A stretch of DNA of 5,078 bases. It comes from an uncultured Pseudobdellovibrionaceae bacterium (lineage in GTDB: Bacteria; Bdellovibrionota; Bdellovibrionia; Bdellovibrionales; Bdellovibrionaceae). The stretch covers positions 1 through 5,078 of the forward strand of contig CALCCV010000448.1 in the NCBI GenBank assembly GCA_937900305.1. The letters run 5' to 3'. Shown one piece after another: positions 1 to 5,078 of the stretch. The notes beneath the pieces are model-generated. The model made no database searches. It was not told where the DNA came from and saw nothing but the letters and a program-made list of their open reading frames with translations. Numbering within the stretch: the stretch's first letter is position 1; each line of letters opens with the position of its first letter. The translations under genes were made by a program, and so were the position numbers.

Positions 1-151
1 AATTAGAAGGATTTGCTTTTTATTTATTGAGTTCTGTTGTGGCACTGGACTTGGTTCCATTAATGAACTAAAACTTCCTTATCTCGGTTCAAATTTCATT
101 TCATTGGACAAAAAGACGTTGCTTCTCGATGATAGGGAATGGAAGCACTGA
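1..151. other. Left-edge stretch without an intact gene; possible further permease debris
   Basis: No complete gene is visible. On the plus strand, frame 3 enters open from the left edge and ends at TAA 69-71, giving a hydrophobic segment (LEGFAFYLLSSVVALDLVPL). After that stop the same frame continues with NFLISVQISFHW, which resembles the helix before the last third of ABC-2 permeases. This may be the upstream part of the same broken permease, separated by a stop codon and at least one frameshift. It could equally be the last residues of a neighbouring gene that begins outside the window. The spacing to the recognisable part at 215-487 is longer than in intact permeases, so the link is uncertain. 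Confidence 0.25.
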
Positions 152-487
152 AAGCCGTCACTGCCAAACAATTGGTTAAATTTTTTCCCGGAACTCAGCA
201 ACCCGCCGTGCAAGCGATGGATCACGAATGTCGGTTTGAACATGCTCCTGGGATTTAACACCTATCCAATTTTCGATCGATTTCGGGAATGGAACTGGGT
301 GCTGTACTTTCTTCCCGTCACTGTGTTGGGAGTGATTCCCGTTCACAGTCTGTTGCATCCGTCATGGCAGTATCTGTGGTGTGAAGTTTTGGGAATTGCT
401 TTTTTGCTCGCGATTTCGCAAGTTCTTTTTCGCTGGGGCTTGCGCAGTTACCAGAGCACTCCAATTTTAGCGCTGAAGAGGCAATAG
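152..487 (+). pseudogene. C-terminal remnant of an ABC-2 type transporter permease (PF06182/DUF990-like)
   Basis: One frame is open from 152 to the TAG at 485-487. From about 215 it reads like the end of the ABC-2 permease family whose members work in pairs with a NatA-type ATPase. Visible hallmarks are a helix ending LLGFNTYP, a hydrophobic stretch with the family's conserved proline (LPVTVLGVIPVHSLL), a last membrane segment (GIAFLLAISQVLF) and the typical terminal RWGLRSYQST, where homologues carry RRGLRRYES. An intact member has about 260 residues and six membrane segments; only about the last 80 to 90 residues are readable. A TGA at 149-151 closes the frame, and neither TTG 236 nor ATG 242 has a Shine-Dalgarno sequence. 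I infer a decayed gene. The alternative is a small two-helix membrane protein of 83 residues starting at TTG 236. The family call rests on remembered patterns, not on a search. Confidence 0.55.
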
Positions 488-493
488 AAAAAC

Positions 494-521
494 CGAAGGT
501 CGTACCAGCTGCGGACCTTCG
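494..521 (+). terminator. Candidate intrinsic terminator after the permease remnant
   Basis: An 8-bp perfect inverted repeat, CGAAGGTC at 494-501 and GACCTTCG at 514-521, encloses a 12-base loop. It starts 7 bases after the TAG of the permease remnant. An A-rich stretch lies before it (488-492) and the short tail CAATTT follows. The tail has only three T in a row, so termination strength is doubtful. The position just after a stop codon favours a terminator. A bidirectional role is possible because of the A run on the left. Confidence 0.5.
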
Positions 522-577
522 CAATTTGCTGGCGGGCGGGTTGACATTGATTCTGCTTTGACTCAGAAGGGGGCCAC

Positions 578-583
578 GGGAGG
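578..583 (+). promoter_or_regulatory. Shine-Dalgarno sequence of the lipoprotein nuclease gene
   Basis: GGGAGG lies 8 bases before the ATG at 592. It is a strong match to the 16S rRNA 3' end and fixes the start of the nuclease reading frame, which is also the start that gives a complete lipoprotein signal peptide. Confidence 0.75.
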
Positions 584-591
584 CACCTCTT

Positions 592-1758
592 ATGATCCAG
601 TCCAATATTTCGAGAGTCGCGATTTTACAAAGGGCTGTTGCACGGCTGTGTTTGTATTGTTTGGTGGGCAGTTTGTGTCTGTCGATTCTTGCCTGTCGAT
701 CTCCGCTTGCGCCAATGTCGGCGGGGTTGACGAATTTGGATTCTCTCGTAGCGGCACCGGGACAAAGTTTTTGGGTGATGAGTTACAATGTGGAAAATCT
801 CTTCGATCTTGAAGATGATGTGGGAAAAGACGATCATGCCTTTTTACCCATCGGAAAAAAACAATCACCGGAACACAAGGACTTTTGTGCGAAAATTCCC
901 CAGAGGAAGTGGCGCGAAGAATGTCTTTATCAGGATTGGAATCAGGAAAACTTAAATTTCAAACTCGAACAAATTGGTCGGGTTCTGAAGGCGGTGAATG
1001 GTGGTCAGGGACCAGATGTGGTTTTGTTGGTTGAAATTGAAAATCTGAAAGTTTTAGAACTCCTCCGCAAAGGTCCTCTGAAAGACCTGGGCTATCAGAC
1101 CGCAGTGCTGATCGAAGGGGATGATGAGCGGGGAATTGATACGGCTTTGCTGTCTAAGTTTCCCGTTATTGGTTCGAAGCTCCATAAAATTCCATTTGAT
1201 GTAGAGAAAGTTTCGAAGGCGGCAGCGGACACCCGGGGACTGTTGCAAACGGATTTGAAACTCCCCGATGGCAGCGTGATGACATTTATTTCAGTTCATT
1301 TGCCCAATCCAGCGCATCCGGCAGTCCTGCGCCAACAGGCCCTGGCTTATTTAAAGTCGGTGGTTGAAAGGTTGCCTAAAGATCGCTCAACTGTGGTGGG
1401 TGGGGATTTCAATGTTTCCGGCGAGGAGGATGCTCGCGACTCTGTCTACAAGAACCTGAGTCCAGATTTTTTGGTTTCTCAATTGGTGGCAGACACCATT
1501 TATCCAGGCACCAATTACTTTCCACCTAAGCGGGAATGGTCTTATTTGGACGCACTGCTGTTCACAAAAAATTTGGCGAGGGATGCCGATCGATCGATAG
1601 CGAGCAAATGGCAACTCGAGCCAGCCACGATTCAAACTCTGCGGGTCGGAAGTTTTCAGGTCGATAGTGAGGGGCGACCGGTTCGGATGGTCGTTGGAAA
1701 AGATCCCCGGGGGGTTTCTGATCACCTTCCTTTGATAGCTCGCTTGCGAAAACGTTGA
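592..1758 (+). CDS. Endonuclease/exonuclease/phosphatase family lipoprotein
   Basis: A 388-residue protein predicted to be a secreted, lipid-anchored hydrolase of the DNase I/EEP fold, which cleaves phosphodiester or phosphomonoester bonds with a divalent metal ion. Residues 1-34 form a type II signal peptide: three arginines, a hydrophobic core and a lipobox ILAC with Cys35. The next residue is Arg rather than Asp, which fits outer-membrane sorting. The fold's motifs follow in order: SYNVENLFD (64-72, Asn66), VEIEN (147-151, metal-binding Glu148), RGIDTALLSKFP (180-191), SVHLP (234-238, His236), GGDFN (270-274, Asp272 and Asn274), SYLD (317-320) and SDH (376-378). All expected catalytic residues appear present. 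Length is usual for the family. Between the first two motifs lies an insert with Cys99 and Cys111, which could form a disulphide once exported. The substrate (DNA, RNA, nucleotide or phospholipid) cannot be read from the sequence. The fold call is firm; nuclease activity is inferred. Confidence 0.9.
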   Translation: MIQSNISRVAILQRAVARLCLYCLVGSLCLSILACRSPLAPMSAGLTNLDSLVAAPGQSFWVMSYNVENLFDLEDDVGKDDHAFLPIGKKQSPEHKDFCAKIPQRKWREECLYQDWNQENLNFKLEQIGRVLKAVNGGQGPDVVLLVEIENLKVLELLRKGPLKDLGYQTAVLIEGDDERGIDTALLSKFPVIGSKLHKIPFDVEKVSKAAADTRGLLQTDLKLPDGSVMTFISVHLPNPAHPAVLRQQALAYLKSVVERLPKDRSTVVGGDFNVSGEEDARDSVYKNLSPDFLVSQLVADTIYPGTNYFPPKREWSYLDALLFTKNLARDADRSIASKWQLEPATIQTLRVGSFQVDSEGRPVRMVVGKDPRGVSDHLPLIARLRKR

Positions 1759-1825
1759 CCGACGGAAGTGATGCGCAGAAGGTTCCGCGAAAATGATTGA
1801 CCGAAGTGTGATTATTGATGACCCT

Positions 1826-1856
1826 AATGCAGAGACGCCCTAGACCTCTGCATTTT
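1826..1856 (+). terminator. Hairpin with T tract: intrinsic terminator or leader attenuator
   Basis: A 9-bp perfect inverted repeat, AATGCAGAG at 1826-1834 and CTCTGCATT at 1846-1854, encloses an 11-base loop. TTTT at 1853-1856 closes the structure. It lies 68 bases after the nuclease stop codon, a normal place for its terminator. It also lies directly before the Shine-Dalgarno of the next gene (1857-1864), so it may instead control read-through into that gene. The hairpin argues against the longer start of the next gene at TTG 1815 or ATG 1818, which would put it inside the coding region. Confidence 0.6.
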
Positions 1857-1864
1857 GGGAAGGA
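1857..1864 (+). promoter_or_regulatory. Shine-Dalgarno deciding a GTG start at 1869
   Basis: GGGAAGGA runs from 1857 to 1864 and is followed after 4 bases by GTG 1869-1871. Counting from the GGGA part the spacing is 8 bases. No comparable purine tract precedes TTG 1815, ATG 1818 or ATG 1827 in the same frame, so this site supports GTG as the start. Confidence 0.5.
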
Positions 1865-1868
1865 CATC

Positions 1869-2522
1869 GTGAAAAAAACCTTGATTCGAAGAGGCCCTGC
1901 ATTTCCATTTTTTTTGGAAGCCCTGTCGGCCGTCGAAACGAGTGTGAAACCCATGTTTGGTTGTCATGCGATCTACGTCGGAGCAAAAATCGTCGCTATT
2001 TTGCGCGATCGTGAAGACTTCTTGGTGGACAATGGAATTTGGGTGGCATTAGAGGACGTCAACAAGGCAGCCATCAAAGCCCTCTTCCCAGAACTCAGGG
2101 ATTTGAATCTGTTTGGTGGTGGACCAACACTTTGGCAAAATCTACCGAAAACAAGTTTGCAATTTGAAGCTGAGGCGCTTCGCCTCGCCGAAATGATCAG
2201 CCACAAAGATCCACGCATTGGAAAAATGCCCGTGCGTAAGGGACGTTTGGTGAAGCGCAAGGCCGTACCCAGTTTGGTGCCCGAAGAGGCCGATGGAAAA
2301 TTGGAATCAGCCGATGATGAAGTTCCAGTCAGAATGGGTAGTAGCAGCTCTGCAAAAAAATCAGCATCCACATCGACCCCGTCTTCTGGCAGCCAATCAA
2401 AGAAAGCTGCGAAGAGCTCCGTGAAAGCGAACTCTCCGAAGACCGGGATCGGGAGCGTAAAAACCAGCTCAAAAGCCACGGCTGGATCTGCCAAAAAAGT
2501 GGTTCGCAAACGCTCTACCTAG
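1869..2522 (+). CDS. TfoX/Sxy N-terminal-domain-like protein with histone H1-like Lys/Ser tail
   Basis: With the GTG start this is a 217-residue soluble protein in two parts. Residues 1 to about 122 resemble the TfoX/Sxy N-terminal domain: VKPMFGCHAIYVG near 27-39 (family mark MFG..xYV), ILRDRED, then VDNGIWVALE near 53-62, a GGGPTLWQNLP stretch around 83-93, a Phe/Glu-rich helix and DPRIGK at 114-119. The MFG, DNG-W and DPRIGK pattern matches a subgroup of TfoX-like proteins of unknown role; the competence function of Sxy/TfoX in enteric bacteria should not be carried over. A linker with an acidic patch (EEADGKLESADDE) leads to a tail from about 157 to 217 with 12 Lys, 19 Ser and no acidic residue, ending KKVVRKRST. 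It looks like H1-type nucleic-acid-binding tails. Longer starts at TTG 1815 or ATG 1818 (up to 235 residues) are possible but overlap the hairpin. DNA binding is inferred from composition only. Confidence 0.75.
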   Translation: MKKTLIRRGPAFPFFLEALSAVETSVKPMFGCHAIYVGAKIVAILRDREDFLVDNGIWVALEDVNKAAIKALFPELRDLNLFGGGPTLWQNLPKTSLQFEAEALRLAEMISHKDPRIGKMPVRKGRLVKRKAVPSLVPEEADGKLESADDEVPVRMGSSSSAKKSASTSTPSSGSQSKKAAKSSVKANSPKTGIGSVKTSSKATAGSAKKVVRKRST

Positions 2523-2540
2523 GGGCCGTCAATCGTGTCG

Positions 2541-2570
2541 TCGTGAGATACGGAAATTCAAGACTCACGG
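2541..2570. repeat. Weak inverted repeat in the convergent gap
   Basis: CGTGAG at 2542-2547 pairs with CTCACG at 2564-2569 around a 16-base loop, with two further G-U wobbles possible at the base. It sits in the 84-bp gap where the plus-strand TfoX-like gene and the minus-strand regulator gene converge. It is the only candidate for a shared terminator there, but the stem is short, the loop long and neither side has a T tract. It may be chance. Confidence 0.25.
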
Positions 2571-2606
2571 TCCTTCTCGCCGCGGAAAAGTATTTGATCG
2601 CCAATC

Positions 2607-4298
2607 CTAATTTGGCAGGCTCTTCAAAATATAGTGCCGCCATCGCTTTTCTCCGGTTTTTGAAAGCTGTCCCTTGTTCACCAGTTCCACCAGCACCCTT
2701 TGAGTTCTTTCTGTCGAAAGCCCTGTCTCTTTGACGATGGTGGCGAGGCTCGCACCTTCTGGGTGACCTTCTAAATTCTCAATGATCATTAACGTGCGGG
2801 CTAGATCTGGTGATACCCTTTGGGTAACTGTCAGGTCTTCAACGATGTAAGCGGAGTTGATATGGTACGAGCCCTCCTCGGCGACAATGAGGTCGCGACC
2901 CTGAACGCACTTGTTGAGGGCCGAGACAAGTTTGTAGACCTTGGGATCATGAAGCACTCGATCGTAATGATTGAATTCAAAGACTTCTTGCAAGAGCAAC
3001 TCTTTTGAGAAATCTGACCTCTCGGATCTGAGAAATAACAAAAGACGCATCATTAAGGGCTTCGCGGAGAGATCAACAATTTCGCCAAAATTTTCGCACA
3101 GAGTTCCCCGCTCCGGATCGATAGTGACTTTAATTTTAGAAATCCTCATATCTCTGCCCAGACCTCCTTTGCGACTGTAGGCCATCAAATCGGAAGCTCT
3201 TCGGATGTGAGCCGGAATCTTTGAAAGCTGGGCCAGACGTTGGTATTCGAGGATGTAGTCGCCAGAAATCGTCTTGGCATGATCGATCTCCAGAGCCATT
3301 AAATTCAATTTTTGGATTGGATCATCACAGGTGTCTATCAATCGCTTGGCTTTGCCGATCTCTCCTTTTGCAATCAAATAGTGAGCGAAATGAAAAGGCA
3401 GGTCGAAGCGGTTTTTTCCGATTTTGAGTTGACGAATCGAAACCCAGGCTTCCAATAGCAAGCGGCGGGCTTTTTTCCAATCGTGCATGTAACAACATAG
3501 ATAGGACTCAAGAATTTTATTTTCGATTTTCTGAAACTCGTTGGGGCGACGGCCAGAAATAAATCTGAATAAAGATAGGGCTTCAGAAAAATCCCCTTGA
3601 AAGATGTAGCAATAAAACAATTCGCGATAGGCTTTATTCAGAATGTATTGGCTCCCCCTGAGCTTGCCCAATTCGATTCCCGTTTTCAGATAGTGAATCG
3701 CAGACTTGTATCCCTGAAAATCGCGTGCAAGGAGGCCTAGGTTGACATAAGTCAGCGCCAAGCCGTAAGAGCCAGAGTGGCCGGCATTTTTATAATGCTT
3801 GAGGGACTTAGTCCAGTGCGCCTGAGCACTCAGCAAATCGCCCTTCAAGAAAGTTAAAGTGGCGTGGCGCCCTTCTGCCAGGGCTAAGAGACCTTCGTCT
3901 CCTGACGACTCGGCCATGTTTGCAAACTGACATAGCATCTTCGAAGTCTCAACGTCATGGAAATGCCCTTGAGCAATTCGCAAGCTCCCGGCATGATAAA
4001 GGGCTTTGGCTTTTAGAAAAAACTCAACACGGGGAAGCTCCAGAAGTCTTTGAAGCTTTGCCGATGAGTCGGTAAGTAACCCATCATTGAAATACACTTT
4101 GGCTGAAACGTACAGTGCGAATGGCAGGGACGATTTGTGAACCTGCGCCTTCAATTCTTCACCTAACACTCCACGTTCGCTAAGAATCAGTGCTTGATAG
4201 CAGAGTGATGAAAAACAAGACTCGGAGTCTTCATTCAGAAGATCTAGAATCTCTCCCGCGGCATCTAACTTCTCGAGTTTTTCCAAATTGTTGGTCAT
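2607..4298 (-). CDS. TPR-repeat protein with OmpR/PhoB-type and second C-terminal winged helix (putative transcription regulator)
   Basis: A 563-residue cytoplasmic protein without signal peptide or membrane segments. Residues about 60-345 form tandem helical hairpins of TPR type: clear units lie near 138-170 (LTFLKGDLLSAQAHWTKSLKHY), 180-212 (TYVNLGLLARDFQGYKSAIHYLKTGIEL), 223-245 (YIFQGDFSEALSLF), 265-287 (YMHDWKKARRLLLEAW) and 302-322 (YLIAKGEIGKAKRLI). Residues about 386-482 resemble the OmpR/PhoB winged helix: strands, a DLSAKPLMMRLLLFL helix, FSKELLLQEVF, then HDPKVYKLVSALNKCV as the recognition-helix region and a wing ending GSYHI. Residues about 497-556 look like a second winged helix (IVKETGLSTERTQRVLVELVNKGQL, then a short wing). 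No receiver domain is seen. The order is the reverse of SARP regulators, which have the winged helix first. The start ATG lies 6 bases after the protease stop; AAGGA overlaps that stop. I infer a regulator sensing through protein contacts on the TPR array. Target genes are unknown. Confidence 0.8.
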   Translation of the reverse strand: MTNNLEKLEKLDAAGEILDLLNEDSESCFSSLCYQALILSERGVLGEELKAQVHKSSLPFALYVSAKVYFNDGLLTDSSAKLQRLLELPRVEFFLKAKALYHAGSLRIAQGHFHDVETSKMLCQFANMAESSGDEGLLALAEGRHATLTFLKGDLLSAQAHWTKSLKHYKNAGHSGSYGLALTYVNLGLLARDFQGYKSAIHYLKTGIELGKLRGSQYILNKAYRELFYCYIFQGDFSEALSLFRFISGRRPNEFQKIENKILESYLCCYMHDWKKARRLLLEAWVSIRQLKIGKNRFDLPFHFAHYLIAKGEIGKAKRLIDTCDDPIQKLNLMALEIDHAKTISGDYILEYQRLAQLSKIPAHIRRASDLMAYSRKGGLGRDMRISKIKVTIDPERGTLCENFGEIVDLSAKPLMMRLLLFLRSERSDFSKELLLQEVFEFNHYDRVLHDPKVYKLVSALNKCVQGRDLIVAEEGSYHINSAYIVEDLTVTQRVSPDLARTLMIIENLEGHPEGASLATIVKETGLSTERTQRVLVELVNKGQLSKTGEKRWRHYILKSLPN

Positions 4299-4301
4299 GA
4301 A

Positions 4302-4306
4302 TCCTT
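4302..4306 (-). promoter_or_regulatory. Shine-Dalgarno of the TPR regulator, overlapping the protease stop codon
   Basis: On the minus strand the junction reads TAAGGATTCATG. The TAA stop of the protease (4305-4307) shares bases with the AAGGA site, and the regulator ATG (4296-4298) follows after only three bases. This arrangement suggests translational coupling of the two genes. The spacing is shorter than ideal, so independent initiation may be weak. Confidence 0.5.
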
Positions 4307-5051
4307 AGCCATCTCCAGGCATGCCTCGGCCGCCGATAGGGCGACACCCATCCCGACCTTCGGCCACGAACTTTAACCCTCGAGGAATCGAGTTTCTCAG
4401 TTTTGTCTTAAGACTCTGGAGCTTGGGTTCGGCCAGGTCTAACCGCAAGGCATGAACCGTGTTTTGTGGTGTAATGCAAAGGCTGACACCGACCGCTTGA
4501 CCGGTGAGCCAGTCATAAACCAAACCGCCGCTCGAGCCCAAGCTTTCGCCACCGATGGGAAGAATCAAAAGGTGATCGTCCCCGCCATCAATCTGACTGT
4601 ACACGTCTTTGCGAGTGTTTGGTCGGCCGATGTTGCCGGTAGATTTAGGATAAGCGAGTGACACAAACTCACCGCCTTCAGGCTCAGAGGCGATGTCTGT
4701 TGGAGAGCCAATCTCAAGCGGGACTGAGTCTTCTAAGCTGCCGGCAAGTTCCAAGAGACTGAGATCGTTGTAATAACCAATCGTTCCGTCTTTCTTGGTC
4801 GCGTGTGCGACTCTAGACACTTGCCGAGGCTTCCGATCTTCAGGAACTAATACATAGATCTCTCCAATTCGAAATGGCGAAATCACATGCAGTGGAGTGA
4901 CGTAGAAATCCTCAAACCGAAAGGCGGTGCCAACGACAACCCATTTTCCATTATGGACCGTCAGAACGGGGACGACATCGTTCAATCGTGAATTGATGAA
5001 GCGAGTGAGCTGCTGAGAGTCCGAGACTGGACTTTGAACCGCCGCACCCAT
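4305..5051 (-). CDS. Trypsin-like serine protease (chymotrypsin fold, S1-type); start may lie beyond the window
   Basis: From ATG 5051 this is a 248-residue protein with a complete trypsin-like triad: His55 in VTPLHVIS, Asp96 in YYNDLSLLEL and Ser174 in GSSGGLVYD, with a glycine-rich oxyanion-hole loop before it (PIGGESLGSSGG, 165-176). Strands such as WVVVGTAFRF before the His and GQAVGVSLCI after the Ser match the two-barrel fold. The His motif is TPLH rather than the usual TAAH. There is no PDZ domain; the C-terminus is a short Gly/Arg-rich tail. With this start no signal peptide is seen. However, ATG 5051 lacks a good Shine-Dalgarno and the frame stays open for nine more codons to the window edge, so the true start, perhaps with an export signal, may lie outside. 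The next gene downstream is the TPR regulator, 6 bp away, so they likely form one operon. The protease call is firm; substrate and location are unknown. Confidence 0.85.
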   Translation of the reverse strand: MGAAVQSPVSDSQQLTRFINSRLNDVVPVLTVHNGKWVVVGTAFRFEDFYVTPLHVISPFRIGEIYVLVPEDRKPRQVSRVAHATKKDGTIGYYNDLSLLELAGSLEDSVPLEIGSPTDIASEPEGGEFVSLAYPKSTGNIGRPNTRKDVYSQIDGGDDHLLILPIGGESLGSSGGLVYDWLTGQAVGVSLCITPQNTVHALRLDLAEPKLQSLKTKLRNSIPRGLKFVAEGRDGCRPIGGRGMPGDG

Positions 5052-5078
5052 TTGCAGAAATATGGATTCTGTTACACC

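Noticed and set aside
79..358. Two 60-residue minus-strand frames at the left end
   Set aside because: No ribosome binding site, domain or family pattern; they overlap the permease-like plus-strand frame.
541..546. TTGACA, a perfect -35 hexamer before the nuclease gene
   Set aside because: No acceptable -10 box lies 15 to 19 bases downstream (the 17-base position reads CAGAAG), so a sigma-70 promoter is not supported.
590..868. Minus-strand and alternative plus-strand frames over the nuclease 5' end
   Set aside because: They overlap the signal peptide and first motif of the nuclease, whose start, ribosome binding site and motifs are convincing.
1792..1842. 16-codon frame starting ATG 1792 between the nuclease and TfoX-like genes, considered as a leader peptide
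   Set aside because: No Shine-Dalgarno and no run of regulatory codons such as repeated Trp, His or Phe; it merely reads into the hairpin.
1973..2509. 178-residue open frame on the minus strand
   Set aside because: It is the antisense shadow of the TfoX-like gene; its composition mirrors the Lys/Ser tail and it has no recognisable domain.
2543..2734. 63-residue plus-strand frame starting in the convergent gap
   Set aside because: It mostly runs antisense to the second winged helix of the regulator, and no ribosome binding site or known motif is seen.
4317..4326. 10-bp perfect palindrome AGGCATGCCT near the end of the protease gene
   Set aside because: Single copy inside coding sequence with no spacing or context that suggests an operator; likely chance.
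4452..4661. 69-residue plus-strand frame inside the protease gene
   Set aside because: It is antisense to the catalytic serine region of the protease and has no features of its own.

Overview
The window holds four well-supported protein genes and one decayed gene on about 5 kb of moderate-GC DNA. No tRNA, rRNA, CRISPR array or insertion sequence was seen. Gene style suggests a free-living Gram-negative bacterium with many secreted or surface hydrolases: there is an outer-membrane-type lipoprotein nuclease, a trypsin-fold protease and a TPR/winged-helix regulator. A Bdellovibrionota or other delta-type proteobacterial source would fit, but this rests on gene flavour alone and is weak.

Left part (1-530): the C-terminal end of an ABC-2 type permease of the paired-permease (PF06182-like) kind, in one reading frame up to 487. 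The frame is closed by a stop at 149-151 and has no convincing start, so it looks like a pseudogene. A hairpin at 494-521 follows it.

Centre left, plus strand (592-2522): a secreted lipoprotein of the endonuclease/exonuclease/phosphatase fold (592-1758). A 9-bp hairpin with a T tract comes next (1826-1856). Then comes a TfoX/Sxy N-terminal-domain-like protein (best start GTG at 1869) with a 61-residue Ser/Lys-rich, acid-free, histone-H1-like tail. The hairpin ends directly before that gene's ribosome binding site, so it either ends the nuclease transcript or acts as a leader element.

Right part, minus strand (2607-5051 and possibly beyond): two genes 6 bp apart, transcribed leftwards. The first encodes a trypsin-like serine protease with a complete His/Asp/Ser triad; its reading frame stays open to the right window edge. 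The second encodes a 563-residue regulator with N-terminal TPR-like helical repeats, an OmpR/PhoB-type winged helix and a second C-terminal winged helix. The stop codon of the protease overlaps the Shine-Dalgarno sequence of the regulator, so they are probably cotranscribed and translationally coupled. The plus and minus units converge on an 84-bp gap (2523-2606).

The most interesting item is the coupled protease and TPR/double-winged-helix pair. It could be a sensing module, but that is inference. Nothing here proves a new system.
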